Origin: an uncultured Aquimarina sp.
GTDB lineage: Bacteria > Bacteroidota > Bacteroidia > Flavobacteriales > Flavobacteriaceae
Direction of reading: 5' to 3'
Assembly: GCA_947492105.1 (NCBI GenBank)
Contig: CANLMN010000018.1
Coordinates: forward strand, 1 to 64,000
DNA: 64,000 nt
Position 1 is the stretch's first letter. Every line of letters starts with the position of its first letter. The notes under the pieces are model-generated. The model was not told the DNA's origin. It did not search any database and saw only the letters and a program-made list of their open reading frames with translations. Of the stretch, positions 16,613 to 26,602 are shown in pieces. The position numbers and the translations under genes are program-made.

Positions 16613-17947
16613 ATGAAAAGTGTAATCTTATTTTTTGTAGTTGGTATAGCTTTTTGTCTACATGGCAATGCACAAGAATCATGGACCTTGGAGGCTTGTG
16701 TGCTCTATGCCTGCGAGAATAATCTAGCGCAACAAACAGAAACATACGATACAGCTATAGAAAAAGAAGTGTTTTTACAATCGAAGAGGAGTTTTTTGCC
16801 AGAAATCCATGCAGTATCTAATTTGAACAGGCGTTTTGGGAGGTATGTAGATCCTAATAGTAATACGGTTATTAATACCGCAACCTCATCCAATTCGTAC
16901 GGAATGACTGCTTCTTTGCAATTATTTAATAATTTCAAAAAATGGCATCAAATTTCTCAAAAACGAATACGCTATCATGCGAGTTTGGCAGGACTCTTAG
17001 AGGCTAAGTATCAATTGACTTTTGCTGTTATGGATGCTTTTTATCTAGTGAAATTTAGAAAATACCTACTCGATATCACCAAAGAAAAGCTCGAAATTTC
17101 TAAAATGAACCACAGCTTAATTACCTCCAAGATTAAATTGGGGTTGGTAGCAAAATCGTATTTATATGATATAGAATCAGAATTGAGTGCAGATACATTG
17201 CAAATTATCCAGGCCCAAAATCAATTAGAAGAAGCGACTTTAGATTTGGTACAGATCATGAACTTTCCCGGAGAGGAAATACCCATAGAAATGGAATTAT
17301 TGGAGGAGAACAGTGAGGAGGGATTGAGTGTGGACAGCATTTTTGCCAAAGCGGTAACTTTTGTGCCATCTATAAGACAACAAGAATTATATGTCAGTGC
17401 ATCAGAAAAACAACTTACTATTATAAAAAGTTCCCTTTATCCTTCTGTCTCTCTAAATGCTGGATGGAGATCAGGATATTTTGAAACCAATAGAGCAGCC
17501 GATGGAGAGGTTACACCGTTTTTTGCGCAATTAACAAATAATGCATCAAAGTTTGTAGGGGTGTCACTAAGTATACCTATCACAGACAAGTGGTCCAAGC
17601 ATACGCAAGTAAAAATTGCTAAAATCCATTTAGAGAAAGAAAAAAACACTTTGGCGCAAAAAAAACAAGAACTGTATAAAGAAATTCAAAAAATAATTCG
17701 TAAAAATAAAACACTTGTATCAGAAAGAAATCAAAGCAAATTAAATCTCAAAACCAAAGAAGTAGCTTTGACCTTTGTGCAAAAAAAAATGGTGAATGGA
17801 CTGGCGACCATGTACGAATTAGCAGAGGCCAAGAATAATCTAATACAAGCAAAAATGGAACAGACTAGAATTAACTTGCAGTTGGCCTATCAGAAGAAAG
17901 TGATGGCTTTTTATGCCGGGATTGCCATTTTTCCTTTTAAATACTAA
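16613..17947 (+). CDS. Outer-membrane efflux channel (TolC family)
   Basis: Outer-membrane factor of 444 residues. The signal peptide (1-20) ends LHGNAQ and is followed by ESWTLEACVLYACENN, the usual TolC-family start. Two long helical, repeat-related halves follow (LSADTLQIIQAQNQLEEA in the first, LNLKTKEVALTFVQKKM in the second), with strand segments such as SLNAGWRSGY. It forms the exit duct for the adaptor and ABC proteins encoded next. The downstream gene begins 6 bp after its stop. First gene of a four-gene operon driven from the sigma-54-like promoter. Confidence 0.9.
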   Translation: MKSVILFFVVGIAFCLHGNAQESWTLEACVLYACENNLAQQTETYDTAIEKEVFLQSKRSFLPEIHAVSNLNRRFGRYVDPNSNTVINTATSSNSYGMTASLQLFNNFKKWHQISQKRIRYHASLAGLLEAKYQLTFAVMDAFYLVKFRKYLLDITKEKLEISKMNHSLITSKIKLGLVAKSYLYDIESELSADTLQIIQAQNQLEEATLDLVQIMNFPGEEIPIEMELLEENSEEGLSVDSIFAKAVTFVPSIRQQELYVSASEKQLTIIKSSLYPSVSLNAGWRSGYFETNRAADGEVTPFFAQLTNNASKFVGVSLSIPITDKWSKHTQVKIAKIHLEKEKNTLAQKKQELYKEIQKIIRKNKTLVSERNQSKLNLKTKEVALTFVQKKMVNGLATMYELAEAKNNLIQAKMEQTRINLQLAYQKKVMAFYAGIAIFPFKY

Positions 17948-17953
17948 CGCATA

Positions 17954-19204
17954 ATGGATACAAAAATAGAACAAAAAAAAGGATTGCAATCTAGGTATCT
18001 CTTGGCTAGTTGTGTTGTTATCCTATTGATAATTACGGGTATTTACAGTATTTTTAAAACAAGAAATTCGAGTTATACAGTAGAAAAAGATGATTTGATA
18101 CTATCCCGAGTTATACAAGCGGCATTTAATGATTATATCACCATCAATGGCGTTGTCAAACCGATAACAACAGTATATCTAGATGCTTACGAAAGTGGCA
18201 GAGTAGTAGAAAAGTATGTAGAAGAAGGGAGTATGGTCAGAAAGGGGGATCGTATGCTCAAATTAGAGAATCGACAATTATACGAACAAATTTTGGCTAG
18301 TGAAAACAACTTGGCTATTAAACAAAACAATCTCCGAGAAACGAAAATAAACTTTGAATCAAGACGTATTCTTAATCAAAAAGAATTACTTGAAGCAGCG
18401 TATAGGCTTAGAAGAGCCAAGAGAGCATTTGCACAAAATACATCCTTATATCAAGATGAATTAATAGCCAAAGAAGCTTTTTTGAACGCCAAAGAAGAAC
18501 GAGAATTGGCTACCAAACAGTTTGAAGTTCTACAAATCAAAGCCAAACAAGATGCATTACTGAGTACTACAGCGATAAAAGAGTTGGATAATGACCTTAT
18601 GAGGATGAAAACCACTTTGGCTATGATTTATGAAAGAATTGATCACCTAGAGGTCAAGGCAACCATCGATGGTCAATTGGGGATGTTGGATGCCGAAGTA
18701 GGACAGCGTATTTCCAAGGGACAGCGGATAGGACAATTACATGTTTTGACAGATTTTAAAATTCAGTCGGCTATTGATGAACATTATATTGATAGGGTTA
18801 CAAATGCTGTAACAGCGTCGTTAGAACGAGAGGGGAGTACATATTTATTAAAAGCCAAAAAAATATATCCAGAAGTACGAGAGGGACAGTTTCAAATAGA
18901 TCTTACTTTTAGAGATAAAAAACCCGAAAACATCCGAACTGGGCAGAGCTATTTTATAAAATTAGAGTTGGGAGCACCGAGTAATACTATTTTGATTGAT
19001 CGCGGTTCGTTTTTTAACAGCTCTGGAGGTAAATGGGTATATGTTGTTGACGCTTCAGGGAACGTTGCTTCAAGACGTTCCATAAAAATAGGTCGGCAAA
19101 ATCCTAAGTACTTTGAGGTTATCGAAGGTTTGGAGCCAGGAGAACAGGTAATTACTTCAGGATACGAAAATTTTGAAAATAGCGAAACCCTTATTTTAAA
19201 CTAA
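17954..19204 (+). CDS. Periplasmic adaptor (HlyD/MacA-type membrane fusion protein)
   Basis: Adaptor of 416 residues joining the ABC pump to the TolC channel. One membrane anchor (about 18-34), then a lipoyl-like half DAYESGRVVEKYVEEGSMVR, a long coiled-coil hairpin of about 100-200 (charged, RILNQKELLEAAYRLRRAKR), the second lipoyl half ATIDGQLGMLDAEVGQRISK, a beta-barrel and a membrane-proximal domain ending GLEPGEQVITSGYENF. Architecture matches MacA/HlyD proteins of MacAB-type exporters. It is 6 bp behind the TolC gene and 7 bp ahead of the ATPase. Confidence 0.9.
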   Translation: MDTKIEQKKGLQSRYLLASCVVILLIITGIYSIFKTRNSSYTVEKDDLILSRVIQAAFNDYITINGVVKPITTVYLDAYESGRVVEKYVEEGSMVRKGDRMLKLENRQLYEQILASENNLAIKQNNLRETKINFESRRILNQKELLEAAYRLRRAKRAFAQNTSLYQDELIAKEAFLNAKEERELATKQFEVLQIKAKQDALLSTTAIKELDNDLMRMKTTLAMIYERIDHLEVKATIDGQLGMLDAEVGQRISKGQRIGQLHVLTDFKIQSAIDEHYIDRVTNAVTASLEREGSTYLLKAKKIYPEVREGQFQIDLTFRDKKPENIRTGQSYFIKLELGAPSNTILIDRGSFFNSSGGKWVYVVDASGNVASRRSIKIGRQNPKYFEVIEGLEPGEQVITSGYENFENSETLILN

Positions 19205-19211
19205 TAAAGAT

Positions 19212-19886
19212 ATGATACAAACAACAAAGCTTTCCAAAATTTTTAGAACCGAAGATATCGAAACAAAGGCCTTGGATACTATAAGTTTTGAGGTAAAAAC
19301 AGGCGAATTTATAGCTGTTATGGGACCTTCGGGTTGTGGTAAATCTACACTTTTAAATATCCTCGGTTTGATAGATCTTCCAACAGAAGGTAGTTATATG
19401 TTTCATGGAAAGGAGATTGGTAAGCTCAAGGAAAAAGAGCTCACTCAGGAACGTAAAGGGGCTATTGGATTTATATTTCAAAATTTTAATTTGATAGATG
19501 GATTGACCGTTTACGAAAATGTAGAATTACCCCTTACCTATATGGGAATAAAATCAAGAGAACGACAAGTACGGGTAGAAAAAGTGCTAAAACGCATGAA
19601 AATTGCACATCGATCTAATCATTTTCCGCAACAACTCTCTGGAGGACAGCAACAGCGAGTAGCTATAGCTCGCGCTGTAATTACAGAACCTCAAGTATTG
19701 CTAGCAGATGAGCCAACGGGTAATTTGGATTCTAAGAATGGTACCGAAGTTATGAAACTACTCACAGAACTAAATCAAGAGGGCGCCACTGTTATCATGG
19801 TAACACACTCAGAAAGTGATGCAAGTTATGCACATAGAATACTCAACTTATTCGATGGCAAATTGGTCATGGAGACCAAAAAGTAA
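19212..19886 (+). CDS. ABC transporter ATPase (MacB/LolD type)
   Basis: Cytoplasmic ATPase of 224 residues powering the FtsX-type permease encoded next. Walker A GPSGCGKST (38-46), Q-loop IFQNFNLIDG, signature LSGGQQQRVAIARA, Walker B VLLADEPTGNLD and H-loop VTHSE are all intact. The NLID and ADEPTGNLD wording is that of the MacB/LolD/FtsE group, which act as mechanotransmitters rather than classic importers or exporters. Third gene of the operon. Confidence 0.95.
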   Translation: MIQTTKLSKIFRTEDIETKALDTISFEVKTGEFIAVMGPSGCGKSTLLNILGLIDLPTEGSYMFHGKEIGKLKEKELTQERKGAIGFIFQNFNLIDGLTVYENVELPLTYMGIKSRERQVRVEKVLKRMKIAHRSNHFPQQLSGGQQQRVAIARAVITEPQVLLADEPTGNLDSKNGTEVMKLLTELNQEGATVIMVTHSESDASYAHRILNLFDGKLVMETKK

Positions 19887-19911
19887 GCACTAATCAAATA
19901 GCAGGATACCA

Positions 19912-22347
19912 ATGAATTTTTTTAATTCAAAGATTTTTTATCGTAATATAAAAAGAGACAAGTTAATTTCTATTATTAATGCCGTAGGTTTAATTACAGG
20001 AATACTTAGCGCATTATTTATTCTCGAATATGTGTATTATCAACGAAGTTACGATAGCCATCACAAGAATGGAAAAGATATCTATCGAGTGGCTTATAAT
20101 CGATACCAAAACAACAAAGAGCTATGGAAAACGGCCAATTCATTTTATCCAACTGGCAAATGGATGAAAGACCACTATAATGTTGTAAAAAATCATGCGA
20201 GAATAACCCCCAAGCATAATAATACTATAAGTTGCAAGGATGTTTCTGGTTCCAAGGTTTTTTATACCGAAGCAAAAGCTTTTTATGCTACAGCATCTAT
20301 GTTTGATATGTTTACCATTCCAATACTACAGGGTAAAAAAGAGGCATTAGAAGCACCTTTTACAGTTGCTATTTCGCAAGATGCTGCAAAACGGTATTTT
20401 GGAGAGCGTAATGCACTTGGAGAGATATTGAATGTCAATGGGAAAGAGCATTTTACTGTTGTTGTTGTATACGAAAGCATGCCTTCAAATACAATTCTAA
20501 AATCTGATTTCCTATTTTCTATGGAAACGATTTATAAACAAAGCCCGAGACTTAGAAATAATTGGGGGAATGATTATGGAATAACATTTCTTCAATTAAA
20601 GGCAGGAAGTGATTTTAAGAAATTAGAACAAGAAGGCTTTCCCAAAATGATTGAAGCAAATTATAAAAAAGTACTTGATGCTGAGAATAAAGTAGATCGG
20701 TACTACCTGCAACCCTTACAGGGGATTCATCTAAATTCTAATATTGAATATGAAACAGCTCCACCCGTAAATGGGAAAATTATTACAATACTTTTTGGTT
20801 TTTCTATATTTTTATTCTTGATAGCTTGGATAAACTTTATTAATCTTACAACTGCAAAATCTATAGAAAGAGCCAATGAAGTTGGTATCAAAAAAATAAG
20901 TGGAGCGACCAAAAGACAATTAATCAGTCAGTTTTTGGGAGAAGCGTTTCTTTTCAATTTGCATTGTTTGGTAATAACCTTTTTTTTATTTTATGCCTTG
21001 AACCCTGTTTTTAAGGATATCATAGAAATAGGAACGTTTAGTTTATTTGAATATCCAAATTTTTGGAGCTTCTTCGGGATTATTTTCTGTCTAGGTATTA
21101 TAATATCCTGTGTGTACCCTGCTATAGTATTGCAGTCTTATGAACCTATGATGGTACTAAAAGGGAAGTTCAAAAATAAACGAGAAGGAGTGTTTTTTAG
21201 AAAATTCCTAGTGACACTACAGTTTACTATTTCTTTTATATTGCTTTGCGGCACTTTTATAGCCTATCGACAAGCTACTTTTTTGATGGAAAAAGATATG
21301 GGGATCGATTATACACAAAGTATTGTCATTAGTGCACCGCGTACCGGTGAAAAGCATAAAGAGTTAAATCAAAAGATATTACTGTTACAAGATGAGATAA
21401 CGCAGTTACCCGAAGTGGGACAGTTTACATTTTCATCCGATATCCCGGGTAGAGAAATTGAACATTGGTTTAGTTGTCGAAGAAAGGGTTATGATTTGGG
21501 AGATCGCAATGTATATTTTCAATTATCTGTAGACGATCAGTTTATGGATTTCTATAATGTAAAACTTCTTGCAGGTAGATCTTTTAGAAAAGGAGAAAAA
21601 GAGCATGCAAATAAGAGTCTTATAATGAACCTAAAAGCAATAGAGCGTTTGGGATACGAAACACCCCAAGCTGCTATTGGCACCTATATTATAGGGCCTA
21701 AAAAGCAAGAATTTAGGATTGTAGGTGTAGTAGATAATTTTTACTACAAATCTATCAAAAATGAGCCAGTACCCACGGTACTTCGGCTTACGGACAGACA
21801 TAAGTCTTTTTTGACCATAAAAGTCAAAGATGATGAAACTACTGGAAAGACGGTAGTTCGTAAACTGAAAGCCATCTATAGTCGCTATTTTCCAGATCAA
21901 CCTTTTGATTATACAATCCTTGAAAACGAAATTAAAAAAGATCTGAAGCCAGATCAAACTTTTTTATTTGTTTTTGGCTTATTCTCTATCCTCGCAATAC
22001 TTATTGCAGTAATCGGTGTTGTTGGACTCATTCTAATTACGATCAATCATCGAATGAAAGAAATCGGAATACGAAAAGTGTTAGGAGCTAGGTTGATAGA
22101 TGTTTCTACGTTATTGTCCAAAGAAGTCGCTTATCAAATAGGAATCGCGATACTAATTGCTATCCCATTAGCATGGTATGGTTATGAAAAATGGTTTTTG
22201 AGCACCTATATCGATAGTATTGAGCTACATGTTTGGATGTTTTTGTGTCCAGTTATAATTCTTTTTTTGATTATCTTACTTGTTATACATCTAGTGTTGG
22301 TAAGGGCTTATAGTGTAACTTTATCAGAAGTGTTACAGAATCAATAG
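19912..22347 (+). CDS. ABC transporter permease, FtsX/MacB family (duplicated core)
   Basis: Permease of 811 residues. An N-terminal membrane segment (about 20-40) is followed by a MacB-like periplasmic domain (40-280), three membrane segments (about 285-405), another segment near 430, a second periplasmic domain (450-680), and a final set of three segments (about 685-795). The motif NEVGIKKISGATKRQLISQF in the first half and KEIGIRKVLGARLIDVSTLL in the second are the conserved FtsX coupling segments. This large two-unit form is common in Bacteroidota. With the ATPase, adaptor and TolC channel it forms a tripartite export system. The substrate (antibiotic, peptide or lipid) is not readable. 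Confidence 0.9.
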   Translation: MNFFNSKIFYRNIKRDKLISIINAVGLITGILSALFILEYVYYQRSYDSHHKNGKDIYRVAYNRYQNNKELWKTANSFYPTGKWMKDHYNVVKNHARITPKHNNTISCKDVSGSKVFYTEAKAFYATASMFDMFTIPILQGKKEALEAPFTVAISQDAAKRYFGERNALGEILNVNGKEHFTVVVVYESMPSNTILKSDFLFSMETIYKQSPRLRNNWGNDYGITFLQLKAGSDFKKLEQEGFPKMIEANYKKVLDAENKVDRYYLQPLQGIHLNSNIEYETAPPVNGKIITILFGFSIFLFLIAWINFINLTTAKSIERANEVGIKKISGATKRQLISQFLGEAFLFNLHCLVITFFLFYALNPVFKDIIEIGTFSLFEYPNFWSFFGIIFCLGIIISCVYPAIVLQSYEPMMVLKGKFKNKREGVFFRKFLVTLQFTISFILLCGTFIAYRQATFLMEKDMGIDYTQSIVISAPRTGEKHKELNQKILLLQDEITQLPEVGQFTFSSDIPGREIEHWFSCRRKGYDLGDRNVYFQLSVDDQFMDFYNVKLLAGRSFRKGEKEHANKSLIMNLKAIERLGYETPQAAIGTYIIGPKKQEFRIVGVVDNFYYKSIKNEPVPTVLRLTDRHKSFLTIKVKDDETTGKTVVRKLKAIYSRYFPDQPFDYTILENEIKKDLKPDQTFLFVFGLFSILAILIAVIGVVGLILITINHRMKEIGIRKVLGARLIDVSTLLSKEVAYQIGIAILIAIPLAWYGYEKWFLSTYIDSIELHVWMFLCPVIILFLIILLVIHLVLVRAYSVTLSEVLQNQ

Positions 22348-22972
22348 TATAAAGGAGTGCTTTGTTATAGTTTAGGATAAGGACATTGCTCTAGAATACC
22401 GTTTTTGAGCATATGTGTATGGACAATGGTATAAATGAATAGATTTTTAGCAGTTTTTGTGTTTTATACTCATTTTACAAACATTAGGTGTCAAAAACGC
22501 TATCAACATGACAGAAATGGCTTGAAGAGTATAATTTCCTTTGCTTCTCAATATTTATAAATGTCTGATATGTATAGTTTTTAACTTGCAAAAGCCTGCT
22601 TTGTGCTTCCTCAAAACCGATAGAGAAAACAGAATTATCCAAAAATAATTTGGAAGAGTTATTTTCGGAGATCTCTAAATTTGAATCATTTTTCCAGATT
22701 CTTCAACAAAATTCATATGCAGCACTTAACCATCGTATAATACCATTTGTTGTTTGAATTTACCGGAAGGAAAAATTAAGATTTTTTTGTTTCAGCTTCA
22801 GCAGAAATATCAAGTATTGTTTTGGTTAGCGTTTGTTTTTATACTGAAGCTGAGGCGAAAAAAGAAAATTTTATCCCAGTAAATTCAAAGGGTAAATGGT
22901 GTAAATCAGAAAATGCTTTTAAAGACAGATCTGATGATTCCAATGTCCGATTGTTTGACAGCGATAGCTAGA
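22348..22972. other. Intergenic, 625 bp between convergent genes
   Basis: Contains a full family-B palindromic repeat at 22739-22901 and otherwise unassigned AT-rich sequence. No ORF of note and no clear terminator were seen. Confidence 0.35.
22739..22901. repeat. Palindromic repeat family B, full copy
   Basis: Starts ATACCATTTGTTGTTTGAAT and ends near TAAATTCAAAGGGTAAATGG. Inner arms are TTTCAGCTTCAGCA and ACTGAAGCTGAGGCGAAAAA. Near-identical copies are at 36118-36284 and 54164-54328; halves occur at 47648-47808 and 55831-55988. Confidence 0.8.
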
Positions 22973-23824
22973 TTATTTGGGAACGGCGTAACGGACCTTT
23001 TTTTCAGTTAATTGATATCCTGCAAAAATCCCATATCCATTTTTTCCTTCAATATTTGTTGGCAATATTATAGGATCTATAAAGGGATTTACATCATCAA
23101 TTGAATTTAAATAACCAGAACGAAGAGCTTCATATAATAGTTTTTCTACATTGGTAATTTGTATTTTTAGCGTATCACCTTCTGTAAACCTTTTTTTTAT
23201 TTCATTTTTCGTAGAAATAGTTGCACCATTTCTATTCGTATCTGTAACAAACTGATTAATATCGTTCAATAGATGATTTGATACTGCGGTTGTATCTCTA
23301 GCTGAGTATATCATTTCTGCTCCAATAATGTAAAAATTCTTTGAATCGATAGGGTCATCAAATTCTATATTTAGATTATAAGTATTTGTATAGAGGCCTA
23401 CTTCTTCAATAGTGATTTCTTCTTGAAGATTTGCTGTCTTATTTAATGGTATTTTACAAGAAGATGTATAATTGTTACCATCTACAACAGCAGTAAGGAA
23501 ATATTGTTTACCAGCTTCAATAACAAATTTGCTTGATGCTATTTCATAATTAAAAGTATTAGAATTGTAGCTAAGAAACACTTCGGTTTGTCGTTCATTT
23601 TTAATGCTAACTACTGCATTTTTCACTTCGAGTTCTTGAGGTTGATCGTATCTAGATCTTGATTTGGAGATATGTATTTTGAGTAACTCATTTTGTGGTG
23701 AGAGATATCCATTAATAATTATTAGTTGATTTGTATCTAACAAACTAGAAGCATCTACTTCTGTTTCACAGCTAGGGATGACAAAACTCAAAATTAAGAC
23801 TACTATTGTGTTTATATACTTCAT
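22973..23824 (-). CDS. DUF4249 outer-membrane lipoprotein
   Basis: Lipoprotein of 283 residues with signal and lipobox VIPSC (cysteine 19). The region LIIINGYLSPQNELLKIHIS followed by VKNAVVSIKN and QYFLTAVVDG is the typical start of DUF4249 proteins, which in Bacteroidota are encoded beside a carboxypeptidase-regulatory-domain TonB receptor. That receptor is the immediately upstream gene (11 bp away), so the two are one operon. By analogy with SusD it may help bind the receptor's substrate, but no ligand is known. Confidence 0.85.
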   Translation of the reverse strand: MKYINTIVVLILSFVIPSCETEVDASSLLDTNQLIIINGYLSPQNELLKIHISKSRSRYDQPQELEVKNAVVSIKNERQTEVFLSYNSNTFNYEIASSKFVIEAGKQYFLTAVVDGNNYTSSCKIPLNKTANLQEEITIEEVGLYTNTYNLNIEFDDPIDSKNFYIIGAEMIYSARDTTAVSNHLLNDINQFVTDTNRNGATISTKNEIKKRFTEGDTLKIQITNVEKLLYEALRSGYLNSIDDVNPFIDPIILPTNIEGKNGYGIFAGYQLTEKKVRYAVPK

Positions 23825-23835
23825 AATTAATTTAT

Positions 23836-26190
23836 TTAGAACTTGTACGTATAGTTGAAAGAAGGTAGTACTTGTAGCACAGATACTTTTGTAAGGTTTC
23901 CTTTAGTATTGTGATAATAAAAAAAAGGGTTTTTTCGATTATAAGCATTGTAGATAGAAACCCCCCAAGTTCTTGATCTTTTTTTACTTAATTTTTTATG
24001 AAACTGAATGGATAAATCTAATTTGTGATAACTTTCGCCTCTAAAATTATTTCTTTCTGTATTAAAAGGAGTAGAGGGTACTATGAACTGATTATTCCTT
24101 GCGATTGGAAAATTAGTAGTATTATTCAATGCAATTTTATCTGGTAGATTAAAATTATTTCCAGAAGATAGCACCCAAGTGCCAGAAAGGAGTATTTTTT
24201 TACTAGGCTTATAAATTCCTACGATTGATAAATCATGCCTGCGATCATATCGGGCAAAAAATTTCTTGCCTTGATTTATAAAATCAAATTGTCTTTGAGA
24301 CCATGATAATGTATAGCCTAGCCATCCGGTAAACTTTCCTGTTTTTTTGCGAAATAAAATTTCTGTACCATATGCCCATCCTTGTCCAGCTGTAATGCTG
24401 TCTTCCCAATCTATTTCCTCTCCAGATTCTATATACTGTGCAATTAAAAACGTAGAACCTTCTTTGTAAGAGATTATATTATCCATTTTTTTATAATATC
24501 CCTCGATAGTAAAAGAATATCCGTTATTAAGAAAATCTTTGGCAAGACCCAAAGCAATTTGTTCAGAAATCTGTGGCTTGACCTTATCTGTAGAAGTAAC
24601 CCATAAATCTGTAGGGAGACCAATACCAGAATGAGATAATAAATGGACAAATTGATTCATTTTAGAATATGACGTTTTTATAGCTAAATCCGGTTTTATA
24701 TTCCAAGCAAGAGTAAATCTCGGTTCTAGGTTAAAATAATTTAACGATTTAAACTTAAAGTGGCTAAACCGAATTCCCGGAGAAAATCTTAGTGTATTAT
24801 TTACTCTCCATTCATCCTCAATGTACGTTGCGCTCTCAAAAGATGTTATTTTTTGGTTTGTAGAGATGCTATTTTCTCCAGTTTCATCGATTTTTGATTG
24901 TTTTGGCGTGAATTCATGAAATGTAGAGTTTGCACCAAACCTAATGGAGTGTTTTGTACTCGGGTAATAGTCGAAATCTAGTTTTAAGCCATAATCGTTT
25001 ATCCCAGAATTTGTTTCAAAATTAGTAGTGACACCTTTTCCCTGATCACGAAAAGATACTTCAAAAGCATATTTACTATAAATTAAGGAGGTATTGACAA
25101 AGAACTTATTCGAAAATTGATGGTTCCATCGTAACGTAGAGGTCGTATTTCCCCAACCCAAATTTGTTCTTAATTGATTATCATTATCAGGTTCTTCTCT
25201 CAAATAAAAGCTATCCTTTCCTAAGAAATTACTCCAAAATAGTTTATCTATTTCACTAAAAACATGATGGATTTTGAAGTTAAAATCTGTAAAATGATAT
25301 CCAGTCTTATTTTTACCTTTTTGAAAGGGTAATGATAATAAATCGGCATAGGTTCGACGTCCACTAAAAATGAATGAAGTTTTACCTTTATTAATTGGTC
25401 CCTCTAGAAGTAATGATGAGGAGATTAATCCTATATTAAATTTACCTGTAAAACGTTCTTTATTACCATTTTTCATATCAATTTTTAAGATAGATGATAA
25501 CCGTCCTCCAAATCGTGCAGGAAAACCACCTTTAAAAACTTCAATAGATTTTATGGCATCACCATTGAAAACAGAAAAAATGCCAAACAAATGATTTGCA
25601 TTATAAACAGAAGCTTCGTCCAAAATTATTAAATTTTGATCGGGTGTTCCTCCTCTTACATGAAAACCAGAAGTTCCTTCAGTCCCTCCCTGAATCCCAG
25701 GCATTAGTTGCAAGGCTTTAATAACGTCTTTTTCTCCTAAAATAGTGGGTAGTTCTTTAATTTCAGATGGTTTTATAGACACCACACTCATTTGAGTGGT
25801 TTGACTTTCGTTGACACCCTTGTTGGCATTAACTATAACTTCATTCAAACCTTCTAATTCAGGTGTTAGATTTAGATTTAGTTCCAAATCATTCGTCAAA
25901 TTAACATTCTTTTTTATAGATTGATACCCTACATAAGTAATGAATATTTCATGAGATCCTTCTGGAGCAGTAAGCGAAAAGAAACCATAATCATTGGTCG
26001 TAGTTCCTATCTTAAGTTTAGGTATATATACAGAAACAGCTAGAAGAGATTCCTTACTTCCAGATTCACGTATATAACCACTTATGGTATGTTTTTCTTT
26101 AGTTTTACTCGTTGCGTCTTCTTGAGAAAAAGCATTATTAAAACAAAGGAATACAATATGTAAAATATATTTTATTTTTTTCAATTTCAT
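23836..26190 (-). CDS. TonB-dependent receptor with CarboxypepD-regulatory-like domain
   Basis: Outer-membrane receptor of 784 residues. Signal peptide 1-22 (NNAFSQ), then a carboxypeptidase-regulatory-like beta domain about 34-120 (HTISGYIRESGSKESLLAVS, with TTNDYGFFSLTAPEGSHEIF), a plug domain about 125-245 (IKALQLMPGIQGGTEGTSGF, HVRGGTPDQNLIILDEA), and a 22-strand-type barrel to the terminal FNYTYKF with the aromatic end needed for insertion. It imports a substrate using TonB energy. The pairing with a DUF4249 lipoprotein rather than SusD argues against a simple polysaccharide locus. The substrate is unknown. Confidence 0.93.
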   Translation of the reverse strand: MKLKKIKYILHIVFLCFNNAFSQEDATSKTKEKHTISGYIRESGSKESLLAVSVYIPKLKIGTTTNDYGFFSLTAPEGSHEIFITYVGYQSIKKNVNLTNDLELNLNLTPELEGLNEVIVNANKGVNESQTTQMSVVSIKPSEIKELPTILGEKDVIKALQLMPGIQGGTEGTSGFHVRGGTPDQNLIILDEASVYNANHLFGIFSVFNGDAIKSIEVFKGGFPARFGGRLSSILKIDMKNGNKERFTGKFNIGLISSSLLLEGPINKGKTSFIFSGRRTYADLLSLPFQKGKNKTGYHFTDFNFKIHHVFSEIDKLFWSNFLGKDSFYLREEPDNDNQLRTNLGWGNTTSTLRWNHQFSNKFFVNTSLIYSKYAFEVSFRDQGKGVTTNFETNSGINDYGLKLDFDYYPSTKHSIRFGANSTFHEFTPKQSKIDETGENSISTNQKITSFESATYIEDEWRVNNTLRFSPGIRFSHFKFKSLNYFNLEPRFTLAWNIKPDLAIKTSYSKMNQFVHLLSHSGIGLPTDLWVTSTDKVKPQISEQIALGLAKDFLNNGYSFTIEGYYKKMDNIISYKEGSTFLIAQYIESGEEIDWEDSITAGQGWAYGTEILFRKKTGKFTGWLGYTLSWSQRQFDFINQGKKFFARYDRRHDLSIVGIYKPSKKILLSGTWVLSSGNNFNLPDKIALNNTTNFPIARNNQFIVPSTPFNTERNNFRGESYHKLDLSIQFHKKLSKKRSRTWGVSIYNAYNRKNPFFYYHNTKGNLTKVSVLQVLPSFNYTYKF

Positions 26191-26274
26191 TATTTTTTAT
26201 GACTTTAAATTATTTAATAGCTTTAAAGGGTGTTAATAAATAATATCATTTCAGGTGTGTAAATTACTGTTAAT

Positions 26275-26405
26275 AAGACGGTTGTTTTTTACGTAAAAAC
26301 ACCGTGATGCTATTCCATAGGCTTAGCTATGGAATATAGGAACAAGGTATTTAGATGGAAAAAGAACAAGTCAATATGTGACTTTATACAGCTGATTTGA
26401 TATAA
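26275..26405. repeat. Palindromic repeat family C, copy 1
   Basis: Has GTAAAAACACCGTGATGCTA, the core CCATAGGCTTAGCTATGG, AACAAGGTATTTAG and AAGAACAAGTCAATATG. Related copies are at 32366-32512, 38394-38550 and 54041-54165. The rest of the 26191-26602 gap is featureless. Confidence 0.75.
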
Positions 26406-26602
26406 GAAACAAAATCGTTTTTGGAATAGGTTTCATGAACCAGTTTCGATAAGTAGTAGTTTTTTCTTCCGTTAGGGAAATATGTTTTTTAAAATTCTAG
26501 AGGATTAAATCAAACATTATATTGATTTTTTAGAGATAGAAAAGTATTGATAAGTTGCAGTTGTTTTTATTCAAAAAAAAGATGAGATGTTTGTGTTCAG
26601 AT

